64,000 nt of DNA, from assembly GCA_963575645.1 (NCBI GenBank), contig OY754471.1:49106820-49170819 (forward strand), given 5' to 3'. Below, piece after piece: positions 19,196 through 34,100 of this stretch. The notes below the pieces were generated by a model, which saw only the letters and a program-made list of their open reading frames with translations, was not told the origin of the DNA and searched no databases. Position 1 is the stretch's first letter. Every line of letters begins with the position of its first letter. Made by a program: the position numbers and the translations under genes. The DNA comes from Xanthostigma xanthostigma. Taxonomy: Eukaryota; Arthropoda; Insecta; Raphidioptera; Raphidiidae.

Positions 19196-22100
19196 ATGTC
19201 GTGGCTCAATTTGAATGACAGTTTAAATAATTTAAAAGGGCAAATTACTAATTTTGCCACGGATTTGTTGGCAGATGGAATTGTTAATGATGCAGGCATG
19301 TATTTATGTTTTACATTCATATTATCAATTCATATTTGTAAATATTTTCATGAAAGATAGGTTAGAATATTTTGACTTAAAGGTGTGGTATAAAAAATAT
19401 TTAATCTACCCACAGATCGTTCAGTTTTTGATTTAAAAGACAGCTTGCGCTCTTCTTTTACATATAATTTCAAATTATTAATTCTTATTCATTGATAATT
19501 ACTTGTTTTTAGATCCATTCACGGAATTAGGAGCTGCCAATAAAAAAATTCAGGAACTTCAGAATTTGTGTGCCAGTCAAGAAGTAGAGGTAAAATATAA
19601 TATTGTCACATTGCGTACACACACATACACACATTTTACAGAGGCTCGGTTCAATAAACTGAAACATAGACTAACTTTCAAGTAGGAATCGAATGTCTAT
19701 TCAGAAGCGGTAATTCGTAATTGTTTGAGCAAAGACAATCCGAACCATTCGTGTCCTTGCCGTAGTACCGGTAATCTAAAAGAGATTGTTTTTGAAGCGG
19801 TGTTATTTGGACGACAAGTCATCGATAGATTATCATTAGACTGACCGAAAGGATCCGACCAAGGAGTGTTTCTAGATTTCTAGAGCGGATTACTTTCTCG
19901 AACGACAGATGACGCAGCGCACGGTGTCTGTTATAAAAGAGAAATTGTTTACCCGTTCACAATTTCATATTTTTTCCCCGCTGCTACTGACAGTTGCATT
20001 TAATAATATTCGGCAACAAATCGAGTACCAAATGTTCAACAAGATCTCGTGCCGAATAGAGAGAGTGAGAAAGCATTGCGACAAGTGCGCATACCATTGC
20101 AATGACTATCATATTATTGAGATAAAAAAGTAATTTGTGGTTTTTCTGTCTCCAAATTCAGGATATTCTCGTTTGTTATAGTGTTTATAGTAAGCCAGGT
20201 CTCTAAAAATGCAGTCGTCAGCATTAAAGCATATATGTCGGGTCACTTCACAATGCACTCTAGTACAGTGGAACGCAAACTCATTTACTTACGTCCTCCG
20301 TTAGAGCTACTTCAATTGATTCAGTCTCCCCCCCCCACCCCCGGAGTAAGGTTAATATTGGCACTTCAATAAATAAAATTATCGACCAATTTTTCAGACA
20401 ATATATTAACAAAAAATATCAATAATACATTAACGTTTCGATCCGGATTTGGATCTTCTTCATTAATGTATTATTGATATTTTTTGTTAATATATTGTCT
20501 GAAAAATTGGTCGATAATTTTATTTATTGAAGAGTTCTAATCAGACGTTAATCAAAGATTTTAATATTGGCACCCTTCCGAAAACTGTTACGCGAAAAAA
20601 AAACTATTTCGACTCCAGTCGGAAAAATTAAAATTCTAAATTTTGTTGATATTGTAGTTTAAAAATGTTCGACAACTCGAGTTACAGGCGCCTATAGCAG
20701 CGGCTCACTGATAATTATCTGCCTATCTTAAAGTATCATATGGAGGAAAATTGCCCGTCAGACGATATTCTCTTAAAATTATAATTTATATTTCTGTCTT
20801 CTTTGTGTCTATTTGCCAGTAGTGATGTGCCGGATATCCGTATCCGTATCCGCGGATATCTGAGGGAGAAGAAAGATCCGTATCCAGATCCGTTAAATTT
20901 TGGCGGACCTTTTACCTTATTAATTTTCAATTCATAGATGAAATTTTATATATATAGGTGATTAAGTAATAATGAAAAACTGTTAAATTCCGTTCAGATT
21001 ATTTTTTATTTTTTTAAATCGTGTTTGACACCTTTGGCTTTATATTGCAAACATTTATTGTAGTGAGTATCATACTAATAGTACATAACTCAAAGGTACT
21101 AAATCAACTATCTTTATAATGAGATATTGAACATCGATCTTTGGAAAGAGACAATCTGTTATGAGAGTTAACTCTTAAAGAGGTCAATAACTTTTTCCCA
21201 TAACAGATAGTCTCTTTCCAAAGGTCGATGTGCAATATTTACCGCCGCGTACTTTAAGAAAGTTAAGATCCGTATCCGTATCCGCGGATATACATTTTTA
21301 ACGATCTGGTACATCACTATTTGCCAGTTGTAAAAATCAAATACGTCGGGCATTGCGATTGTCGTTCAGTTGTCGGCAATAATTTATCAATGGACAGCCG
21401 CTGGATATCGGCCAATAATTGTCCGAATGAGCTAAAACCTCTTTTTTTTATTTCGATATTTGATAAAAGAAGTTCACGACTGTAACAATAAGTTTACATT
21501 GTTACGTTTAAGAGCTGCCCAATCTGGCTATGGCCTTAGCGGTTGTCGATCATAATAAAAAAAAGCCGCTTGTTTAACACCCCTACTTCAGGTAATAACT
21601 GCACTCGCGTAGCAGCAGGCATTATAATAGTGCTTGTAATCTGCTGTAGAACAAGCGCGGTGCTTATCAGCGCTGTCGACCTTATCAGCTATCGTACATA
21701 AATGTGGAATTGTGTTTGCGCAGCACTTGATAAGTGATATGCGCCATCTGTCGTATTGTTAATATATTCACACGAGTGTTTCCTTTTACCCTGGGCTTAG
21801 TTGCACCCGTTCAGAAATGTGCTATGTTTGAATTGAATTGAAAAAATGCATTCGACCGACGTACAAAAAAAAACGACTTCTTTTGCCGAAAAGAGGCACG
21901 CCGTTTTTCCGAGACGCGAGCGTCGCGAAGGACGATTTGAGCGAAATTTATTCATCGACGCGACGTGTATATTTTAAATTCATGAAAATGGCGCGCCTCT
22001 TCGAAGGGTGTGCTGTCGCGGTGAATAGACAATAAAAACTGCATTTCAATTTCAGTAAAATTAGTTTTTATTATTGGAATAAGCAACCAGATTCACTAAT

Positions 22101-25100
22101 AATAAAATAAAACGACTTTACGTTCTGTGAATAGCGGGCATAGAAATATTTATTGCTGTGTAAAATGTTACGGAAGGACATTCTGTAATATATTTTATTA
22201 TTATTATTTTGTTATCAATTCAACCCGCATGATGATTTTTCTTCATTGTAAATTAAATAGAATTAGCTCTAGTTGTGTTATTACATAATATTACATAATA
22301 AATATGTGTACCTACATATCTTATATTATGAGTGCATATGAATATAATATTATTGTACATTATTTTAAATATAGTAGATGCAGAGGCGTAGGCACACTGC
22401 AATAGCTATATTGAAAAGCGGCAACTATACAAGCTGTGGTCATGGTTTAGAATTGATGATTTTTGACGTGATAACGTCTTATAAATTGATGAATCACCAA
22501 TCTTATAAATTGATGAAACACCGGCTGCATGCACGAAAAAGTGTAACGTTCATAACGTTCCGCCTGACCCTGTGCGTGCTTTTCTCGAAAATGGCCCTAA
22601 CGATTTGGATGAAATTTACTGAAAAGGGATTTTAGGGGGCAAAAAATCGTTTTAGCTAGGTCTCATCTCTCGAAAAAATCGTTTTCTTACAAATTTTATC
22701 ATTATAAAAATCAATTTTTTGACGTATGAAAATACTTAAATATTGTAAGTAGGTTTTGGAATTTTATATAAACAATGAAACAATTGTTTTCAAAATATTA
22801 TGACAGTTAATCTTTAAAACTTAAAGTAAATACGAAAGAAAGAAAGTTAAAAAAAACAATTATTATTATAGGTGGTGAGTAATTTTAGTAAATAAAATTA
22901 ACCTAAATTTGAAGCTAAAGATGCAATATCATAGATTCGAATTATTATAATTATTATATGTAGAAGATAGGAGAAATAGAACATAAATTATTTTGTTGTT
23001 AGGTAGTTCATAATTTCATTTGCTTTCGTTCAAACAATCTATTAATTTTGTGAAAAAATATAGGTATGCAGGCAACCCAAATTACGCTGCTGTACTACAT
23101 ATGCTTAGTCGCTAGCAGGCATGTTCACTAAAAATTCGGGGAAATTTCGCATAATTGGATCTGTGCCTTTATATGCGACTGTTTACTGATGTTATTCTGA
23201 TTTAATTTTTTGACGTGATAACGTCTTATAAATTGATGAATCACGTCAATATAAAAAGATGAAACACCGGCTGCATGCATGAAAAAGTGTAACGTTCCTA
23301 ACGTTCTGCCTGACCCTGTGCGTGATTATTAAATATGATATTCGAGCGGAATACGTTATCACGTAAAACTATCGTCCGTAAACCGACTTTACAGACAACC
23401 AATTTTTTTAAATTTCTCCAGTTTGCTTGGAGGCAATATTTATTAATATCGAAAACATATTGTATCCAAACAACACAATACATATTTTTTCAGCTTTATA
23501 TTATGACGTATAGATTTCGAAAAGTACATACCTCTGTGGCCAAAGAAACTCGATTTCGGGTAATTTACCCAGATCTAGGAAGCACAGGAACATATTATTA
23601 TTCACGTTGCATTTTAGTATGAACGTGCACGCCACTGGATTCGAATACGTTTTTGGAAGCGAGCAATGCAATTTATTTGTCAGTCTTTATTATTGGCAGT
23701 TTTATCCGTTCAAAATTAATTAGAAGACTGTTTATTTAATGTTCAAAATACTATGCTTCGTACATCTACCTTTCTTTTTCCGGCTTAAGTTTGCTAATTT
23801 CAATGTGCCGAAAAATCAAGCCGTTTCCCAGCTTAAATGTAGATCAAGCGCTCTCTGTTTCAGATTGTTACACTAAGACGCCAGAATGAGGAATTTCACA
23901 GTAAATTGGTCACAAAACCTTCCACTTCAGCGGTGAGTGATTTTTTTAATGAAATATTCATACATTTCTTATCCATATAACGGGTAGATTTTATTAATCT
24001 TCATATTACAATGATAAAGTGTGTATCTAGGGCGTAATGAACTATATTTTTGACGAGATGTGCCAGCGGGTTCAACAGTCACACGAGTCAAAATATATCA
24101 TTGCACCCTATACTAGTCGATATTTAAAATTCAAGGAGTGAATCGTACACTTACTGCAGGTACTTCGCAATGTAATATGAGCGGCATAGTTACTGTGCTC
24201 CAAGCTAAAATACATACTGCACGGTAAAGGGTTAAAAGTGCCTTGGCAATTGTACCGATCGCGCCAGATACCGAAATGCTTCCTGATCCAAAACATTTTC
24301 TTGATCGAAACTGTTAGTCCCTAGCAATTTAGAATTTAGGTCAATAAAATGATTTTGGATCGAGAAGAGAAGGGGATTGTGTTAGGTACTCGTTTATTAT
24401 TATAGTAAAAAAAAAGATTAATTATTTCCTTTGCTGAAACCGCCTTCAAAAATTTGTCAGCCCAGACCCGGGCCTCGTCTACCTGATCAGTAACCATAAA
24501 TGCACTCTTGCCGAGGTCGAACGTTATATTATACATTTTTTTACGACGAAAACTCGCCCCTCCCCCCGAACGTGAAATATTGATTTGTACCTACTATACC
24601 TACATAGGTAATGGTAATTTTGTTATGATATTTTTGAATTGAACACCTTACGTGAATTATGTAATTATTACTAGCGTTAAACGTGGAACTGTTTACCGAA
24701 GAGGTGTGGCGACTTTAACGCTCAGCGGAATTTCATTTTTGTTTGTGCAATATCCGCGATCGCCAGTTCAAATATTAATTCTTCTGCGATAAATCGCCGG
24801 AATCGTTTTAGATTACAAACTGAATGTTCACAAAATTATAACAGAACCATTACAATAATGTAGATGCAATAGCAGCGTCGGTCTGGCTTCAGGGAATACC
24901 GGGATTTTTCCCGGTGGGCCGGTCCAGTCCGGTCCGAATTTTTTTCTTCTTAGTTACACGGTCACGTAGGCAATCTTTTAGGTCCCAGACCGACCCTGTG
25001 TAATAGACACGTTCACTTTGTATTATACATAATTTAAATAATCAAAAAAATCGACAGTGCAAGAATTTGTAATACGATTTTTTGTTTCTAAAAGAAAACA

Positions 25101-28100
25101 ATTAGATTACAGAGAGAATATTGACACCGGACATTTGTCAATGTTGAGGTCCGAGCGTTCCGACGCGACGATAAGAAATTTTGCGACTTCCGGCCGATAC
25201 GATTATCCAAATTGATGTTTTTTTTTTTTCAATTTTTGAATGCTTTAAACAGACCAAACAATTTTTGGATAATTTCTCGTTTGTTTTCGGAGGCATTTTA
25301 GCACATCGAACTCGAAAACAAAGTCCCAAAAATGTACTTCGGAGTGCTCTCGCGCCAGAACCTATTGAGCGGGTGTGTCGCCAGCGCCAGGCGTCGCGTG
25401 CACTTTAAAAGTATTATGCATTACACTGCGACTGTATCCGCTAATCAAGGTGTTATAATGTACCTATCTACCCAGCGAACAACATTTTCAGGGAAGAATG
25501 CCAATAATTCGTATTTATATGTATAATTTTTTTTGTTAAATAAAGTGTAACATCTTGTGTGCTTCGCTCGTCGAGTGTGTGTCGCGTTATCTGTATATAG
25601 CCGCGCCATGTCCGGCAAACCGAGGTAAGCAAATAAAATAACGCAAACGACGGTTACAGTGTAAACAGTACGGCATAATACAATATAGAACTATATACGG
25701 TATGTGGGTATAATATCTATATTATACTAATAAATAAAAATACAACACCTCGCCTTGTAGAATAATAATAATAATAATCTCATAATACACATATCGCGAC
25801 CGATGTTTGTTTTTCACTATGTGATAAACCTGATAACGGAGCGATAAAGTCACACAACCCCATGCCGTTGTGTTGCTTGTGGACGTGACGGCTCTCTGAG
25901 ACTCTGAGTCTGAACTAATAATTTGAACGCGCATTCACTTTACCTGACTTTTTTTGCCCGTTGCGCGAATTGCGAAGCTAGGAAACTCCGTGTAATAAAT
26001 TATGACGAGAAATTTTGTGAACGCTGAATATTCCGAAATGCAAGACATCCTGCTCTGATTTTGTAATTTTTCGTAACTGAAATATGGCTAGTGATGTCCC
26101 CGCTTTCAAATCCCGAACTGTACATATTTTGTTTGTTTTATTAAATGAACACGGTGTGTTTTTTCAACAAATAATAAAATTGTATTAAATAAAAAGTTCC
26201 ACTTCTGCCCAGCCCTACTACGGCACCTGTATTTTTTTCATTCAATTAGCGGAAGCATTCAAAATATGACAGTTTCTGATCGACCGAGCGAAAAAAAAAG
26301 ATCCGGATCGCTTTTTATTAGCTCGACCGTCCGACGCTATACGAGTATATTTTGTATGTCTGTCGTTCCGTTGTTCCGCAATTACGACCGGATTGTCTAA
26401 GTAAATTCAGCATGGGAGTTGTTTGAACCTTTGCAGTTATAATCAAGTAAATAACTCGCGAGTTTCCGCGACGCACTCCTATCTCGGAAACCACTGGACC
26501 GATTTTGATTATAGGTGTAATTTGGGGACTACCTACATAACATCATTATTTCACTATCAAGTTTCTATAGGTCAGAATAGTTTAGGTACAAATGCGACCG
26601 GAGGACACGACATTGTTCCAAAATTGGCCATTTTGCGAGTTCCTCCTTGTGGATTAAAAAAGAAAAACACGTTTTCTTACTCAACTCGAAGACGAGACCT
26701 ATATCCTAACTAACCTCAGTCTCACATGCGGCTATCTTTAAAGATGCCAGTTATTTTTCGATGAACGGGAGCCACCTAAATGTAAGTCCGTCATAAAAAA
26801 AATAAATATTGTCATTAGTCTGGGTCTGAGTCATCAATCAATTAATTATTATTGTTATTGTTAATATTATAGTTTAGGAGCACAGAGACGGTCGGGCAAC
26901 GGAAATACGTAAATCTGTCCGTATATCGTTTAAAACACAAGGGCGAATTAAGTATACCTACATGTTATCTGGCTATAATATTATATTATTATTTTATCAG
27001 TTATTATCGTCGGTCTGGGACGTTGGCAGGCGTATATAAGCGTCCCGACGCTCTCCGGCCGCGCCATCGTACGTCCGTCGCGCCGCCGCTGTTAGTTAAG
27101 TCCCTCGTTCTGTGTCCCTCGGGGGGCATTTTTCAATATTATTTCAAATACACGGTGAGTTTTATTCATTTGATCAAATTAAAAAAAAAAGAACAGTTTA
27201 TGCAAACAGTGTCCAGTTTCGAGTTGTTCAGCTTTTAGTCCCGATTTTAATTTTATAAAATTTTATCTATTCATTGTAAAAAGAAAATTTCGAGATATTT
27301 TTTGACATTTTTTTCTCCGGGAAATTTGACTCGAGTCGATGTTCTATTCATGTGCGTTAATTTTATCGCATTCAATGAATAATATTAGGAAATATTTTAA
27401 CTGATTGATATTATAGTTTTATGTACATAAGTAAATTGTGTTTTTGTGTATTTTGTGCAAACAGAACTTTTGGAAACTCGCTGTTATTTTTTTCAGTGTA
27501 CACATTTTTACGTAATTTCCTAAGTTTCTATACAATCTACATTATTTTACACGCGTTTATCCGTTTGAAGAAAACCACCGCGCGTAACTATAGTGTTTTG
27601 CGGTTGCGATATGCCGGTTTCCTTCTTTTTATTTTGTTTAAGGCGCGAACATTGCTTCGTGATTCCGTGTTAATTTTTTACTCATTTTCTTGTGGCCGTT
27701 AGCGTCAGTATGGGTTCCTCCTGAAGATCCGATAGAAAAAGAATTTGTATGTTCTGCCTTTAAGCCACAAATGTTTTGTGCTTGCATAACGACAATTATC
27801 GTTTACAAAAGTTAACGATATTTTTATTTTATCAGTGTCGCGTGTTGGGACTCGGAGCACTCGACCGAGTTTTACGTGTTTGTCGCGTCGCGTCGTTTCG
27901 GCAGCAGCGCTGCGGAGTCCCACTCCACTGACCACTCTTCAGTCTTCCAGTCCGCGGTTTCAAGTTATTCATTGGCGTCAGGCGTCAGCGTCTGTTCTCT
28001 GGTTAGCTCGCCAACGCGGCGTCTGCAGTGCGCGATCTTCGATTGTTGTTTTACAAACCAATTAATTACACCGAATGTCCGCTAATATTCGTATAGGCGA

Positions 28101-31100
28101 GTGTTTTTTTCTCTATACAAATAAATACATTGTGACCAGAGGGTAGAGGTTTTTTTTAATTGTGTAATTAAAATACGAAATCCGCGACAAGACGTTGGAA
28201 CGAATAGGTATGTTTTATTTTTTGAAAACTTATTTTAGAATTTATACAGGAAACAATATCGTTTTTTACATCACACCGCGTTGACCGCATTCGGATTAGT
28301 ATTTTAAAGTGTCGTTTATTTTACTAGTGCCCAATATTGTTGTAAAACAAGAGCTTTTGTCAAATAAATTTCAATCCTGAGGCTTCAACTTGAACAGTCG
28401 TTATTTGACGGGCAGGGGCTCGAAATTCGCAACTACGCCACACTGAAGGAGAATCCATCGGGCGATAGCATATAGGTATATATAGTTGGGTACTACTGGT
28501 TAGCGTTTCCGGAAAAATTGAACGGCCAAGTTTTGCATTACCTACTGAAAAGTGAAATATTCTTCGTGCAAATCATCCACAGTCACGGAAATTCAGTGTG
28601 TGTGTGTGTGTGTGTGCGCGCATGATTAAAGAAGGTCATTTTGACTAATTTAAAAATAGATTCATAAAATTACTTTCTCGGTTACCTTTGATCTTTTTTC
28701 CTTTGTTTGTTTTAAAATACTATATCCGGACCGGGCGGGGGGGTTCTTAACACATTGTTTGGTTTTGTTTATTTTATTTATTACCTCCAACTTCTACGGC
28801 TCCGTTCAGAGCTGGATTACATTGCTTTTTAGTACCTGTACCTAGAATTTAAACATTTTAATATTGAATTGTTCGTTCGTGTCTTCGTGATCAACGCGCT
28901 TTTATATATAGTGCACACCTATTTACGGACATCGTACTGTGCTGTAGGCGCGTTTTTATAGTTCTTTTAGTGAAAATAAAGTTTAAAAAAATGTTAAGAA
29001 AATCCGACATAAAGAAAAATAATCGGTTTTGTATCTGTGGGGGGGGGGGGGGTTCGAGAACTCGATGCGCGCTAAGCAGCAAAGTATGAACCGATTAATT
29101 TGTATATATACAAGCCATATAGTACCTGGGCATTTTTCATTTTAAGGGACCCATGTTGACTTTCATGCTGCATGCTGAATTTTCAAAAATTTGGCATCGG
29201 AATGCTTCCAATAGAAAATTTAAAAAGCGTACAAAACATTATCTTAAAAGATAATAACTCGAGTCGCAGTGCCAAACCCTGTCGACATAATATTAAAATA
29301 TTTTCTTCATAATTTCAATATTATTATCAATTGAACAACTGCACCCAATTAAATACACCCTTCTAAACGCGGAGACATTTTGCAGGCTCCGCCATCCGAC
29401 CGACGTCAATAAGGTATGTGGGCAAACACACTAAAAAGAAAACCCGGCTATATGACTAACTAAAAAAATACAAATTTCATAATGTAAGTACGAAAAATAG
29501 TCGGGTAAAAACTAAAGTTTCAGCTTTTATTAAGCTAATTTTCGTTTTTTTTTTTTGAATTAGCTACGGCCAGATATTCCACTTTTAAAATAACTTTTTT
29601 ATAAAATATTAAAATTATATGAGTTCTGTGGTAGGTAGACTGGGGTGGCCACACCACGAGCGCGCGCATTTCTTGCGGTTGCATTACATAATATTCTTTT
29701 TATTATTAATATTATTATTATTATTAATATATGTAATGTGAACGGTGTTGCGATAATATTGAATTATTTCCGAGTAGGCAGACAGACAGGCACGCAAACT
29801 GAGCCAACTTTATCGTACGCCGCGTTTTTCTTTCTCTCTGACTTTCTGAGTCAACACTTCCCACGATAATAAATATATGTGCGCCCGTAAGTATTTCGCT
29901 GACGCGATTTATAAAAAATATTTAATATTTATTGTTTTTTTTTTTAAGTCCCGCTGAAATTTCTCGGAAAGATTGATCAATGCCTGCATATAGGATAGAA
30001 AGAAAATAATAATAATTATTATTATTATTTAATTGTCAAAAGAAAGCGACAAATGACGGGCCTGTGATCGTTTGACATATTATTTTACACCGGCCGTTCT
30101 TTTTTTATTTTTATTAACCTACGGGAGTTTGCGGGGAGTCGGGCGCAAATATTCATGTAACTCTGTTGAAAAAAAAAGAAACGAGTTTGTCGCAGATTTT
30201 ATTTACATTTCTGTGCCCAAAAAAAAAAAAATCAATTTACCGATTTCTTTTCAATCAAAATAGTGCCAAACAAAATCTATATGAGACAGTGTCGACATAT
30301 GGGTTCACGAGAGCGTAAAACTTGACTTGGTGTGTTTTAGCAATGACTAATAAATTATTATAGTTAGTTTAATTTTAAAATGTTCCTCACAACAATAAAC
30401 AAAGGTGTAGTTGTTGAGACTGTTTAAACATAATATTTATATGAATTATAGCACCTATTAGTTTAAGCTCCCATGACACAAAAAGTTACCCCAAAGAACA
30501 CCTCAAAATTATAAAGTGAAAATGGCTGAAAAACATGTCAGAAACATGTTACGCCCGCCAGACAAGTAAAAATTTGTTAATTGTTATTTTTTATGAATTT
30601 TTGAAATTTAAAAAAAAACATGATTTTACTTTCCAAAACACCTGCTTGAAATTTATACAATTTGTAGTAAATAATGTACCATTTTTGAAAAAATTGGTCT
30701 GGCTGACAATTTTTGTTATTAAGCTAGCCAGACTTCATTTGTTATAAACTATTTTTTTTATGAAAATACATTTCATAACACCTCCTTGATTTTTTTTTTT
30801 AAATAAAGTTTAAGATCTCTTCTATCTAATACAACTGGTCTGGCTGACAATTTTTGTTAATTAATGTGCCAGACTTCATTTGTTATAAATTATTTTTTTT
30901 ATGAAAATACATTTCATAACACCTCCTTGAATTTTTTTTTTAAATAAAGTTTAAGATCTCTTCTATCTAATACAACTGGTCTGGCTGACAATTTTTGTTA
31001 ATTAATACCTCTAATATGCTTTTTAGTCCAGTCGGTGGAGGCAATTTTAGACCAAAAGCTCCAGAAATTCGCAAACAGACTCAATTTTTTTTATAAGTAG

Positions 31101-34100
31101 TTTAAAGTGTACTGATTGAAATAAAAAAAAGTTCATTCGTCTATCGATTTCCCAAAGTCAAAAAAAATTTTGAAAAAAATTTTTATTTTCAAAATTCTTG
31201 AATATTTTGAGCTGGGATAAAGATAGAGATAAATAAAAAATACTGTATTGTAAAGGACGTTTTTTTCTATAAAAAAGATATATTGTACTTTTTTCGTCAG
31301 AGCTATAGTTTACCTGGAAAAAATTCGGAAAGTTAGTAAGTCATCTTGCGCCGGCAAACAAGCAATTAAAATCACTTTGCAGAAGCAAGAATCATTAAAT
31401 TTTACTAAAATGTTTATAACATTATTTGTCTAGAAATGCATATTCTAAATATTCCAAATAAAAAATTGAAAAAAAAACAAAATTTTCAAAAAAAATTCAA
31501 AATTTGCAAAAAAAAATTCAAAATTTGCAAAAAATTTTCGGAAAATAATTTTTTTTTGTTTTTGGCGTCGGAACTATTTTTTTTAGGTTTTTTGGACAAT
31601 TCTAAAGAAAAAAGGTCTCTTATGATTTTCCTATAAAATGGACCGTTTTTGAGATATTGCATTTAGAAAGTTCGAAAAAATGCGTTTTTCGTACTAAAAA
31701 TCGCTGCAATATGACGGTGTTTTGTCAAAAATCACTATCACTACATCTGTATATTATAAGCGTTAGACTGGCAAAAATTCGAAAATGACTCGACCGATTT
31801 TAATACTTTTTTTTGTTTTGTTCGTCTGAATACAGGGGTGGTTTATTAAAAAAAAATCCAAAGGAACAGCCGAAAAATGGAAAAATTCAAAATTTTTTTG
31901 TATATGTTCATGATAGTCCCAATAATATTTTTGTGGAAAGAAAAACTGCAATATAAACTCAGAATATGGTGGAGCTATACTACTATTGTCACTGCTGAGC
32001 GGAGCACAGCCCCGTGAAGCGAAAAAAAAAATAGTCGCGGCGCTTTAAAATTAAGTCTGACAGTAAAAAACAATATTTTGATAAAAAATGTATTAAAGTA
32101 TATAAAAGGGATCTAGCGTATTAATTTAGAATAAAAAAAAAAATTTTTTTCTAGTTAGCAACGATTATACCATATTTTTTCATTAAAAAATGTGGTCGCA
32201 GCACTTAAAAAATGAAGTCTGTCATAGTAAAAAACATTTTTTCGCAGACAGACCAATTTTTATGCGGAAAATAGATGTCAAACCTTCTTTCAGAAAAAAA
32301 TTAAGGAGGTGTTTTGACGCGCCCGTTGTAAAAGCTTATTTAAAAAAAAAAAAAAACAGTCGCGGCGCTTTAAAATTAAGTCTGTCATAGTAAAAAACAA
32401 TATTTTGATAAAAAATGTATTAAAGTATATAAAAGGGATCTACCGTATTTATTTAGAGTAAAAAAAAAATTTTTTTTCTAGTTAGCAATGATTATACCAT
32501 ATTTTTTCATTAAAAAATGTGGTCGCAGCACTTAAAAAATAAAGTCTGTCATAGTAAAAAACATTTTTTCGCTGACAGACCAATTTTTATGCGGAAAATA
32601 GATGTCAAACCTTCTTTCATAAAAAAATTAAGGGGGTGTTTTGACACGGCCCTTGGAAAAGCTGATTTGTTTATAAAAAAACGCTGTCACGGCGCTTAAA
32701 AATTGAATCTGACATGGTAAAAAACATTTTTTTAATGACAGGCATATTTTTATGCATAGAGGACATCTTAAACTTCAGTTGTTTTTTTTTTTACGAGGTG
32801 TTCCTAAATGCCTGTGATTGGTCTTGATGCATTGTTGCTGTGCATTCAAAATAAAGTCTGGCACATTAATTAACAAAAATTGTCAGCCAGACCAGTTGTA
32901 TTAGATAGAAGAGATCTTAAACTTTATTTAAAAAAAAATTCAAGGAGGTGTTATGAAATGTATTTTCATAAAAAAAAATAGTTTATAACAAATGAAGTCT
33001 GGCTAGCTTATTAACAAAAATTGTCAGCCAGACCAATTTTTTCAAAAATGGTACATTATTTACTACAAATTGTATAAATTTCAAGCAGGTGTTTTGGAAA
33101 GTAAAATCATGTTTTTTTTTTAAATTTCAAAAATTCATAAAAAATAACAATTAACAAATTTTTACTTGTCTGGCGGGCGTAACATGTTTCTGACATGTTT
33201 TTCAGCCATTTTCACTTTATAATTTTGAGGTGTTCTTTGGGGTAACTTTTTGTGTCATGGGAGCTTAAACTATATACTTCTATATTATATAGGTACGGTT
33301 TATCATACATATTAAAGTAATTAAGTGCAGTTGTGACTCATTAATCTGTTTTGAACAGTTTAAATCGTTATTTTCTCACTCACTGCTTGTCCCCCCTTTT
33401 CGCATATTATCGTAATAATTAGTTAATAGTCAAGTATAGCCCATGCGTTACTTATGGTTACTTTGAACAGTGAAAGCATTTTCCATATCCGGTTTTCGCT
33501 GTTAATTAATACTCACTTACATTAATAACGCAATATACATAGGTACGCCATTTTTGTTTTGTAAATCACGCAATGGAAAACTATGGAGGGTAGAGGTTCA
33601 TATGGAAAACGAAGCAACCCCGCTCGGCGCTCGCACGTGTCTCGACTTGCGTCGGTTTTTGCTGCATGGTTAATTCAACAAAATCGCGCGTCATTTTTCC
33701 AAGACTATTTTTCACGGAAATCGAGTCCTGATCGTCCGACGACGAACAGTCCATTCTGGCACGCAGTGTAGAAATTATTCTGGGCTTACCGGTTAGGTAG
33801 ATGATTAAATATACACTATTTTAATTAATAAACATTGCATTTACTATAAAATCATGTATTTTTACGTCGAGCGTCTATATTCTATAATCTGCAATATCTG
33901 TGTGTTGTTATTGTTAGGGTTTCGTACTTCGGAATGAAAAAAAAAAACGAAATACTTGTGGGATCACTTCCGCTCGGCTCCTAACCGTTCGTCTTAAGTC
34001 TTTATTTATTTTAGACAGTGGGCACTACCTATTTGTGTTGTGCACTGTGTAAATATTGTGGCAAACAAAGAACACACGAAACGTAAATTGCTCTCTAAAG

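Noticed and set aside
25608-25624. Alternative first exon spliced directly to TRIP11 exon 4
   Set aside because: The phases are incompatible (2 against 0), and no intermediate exon was found.
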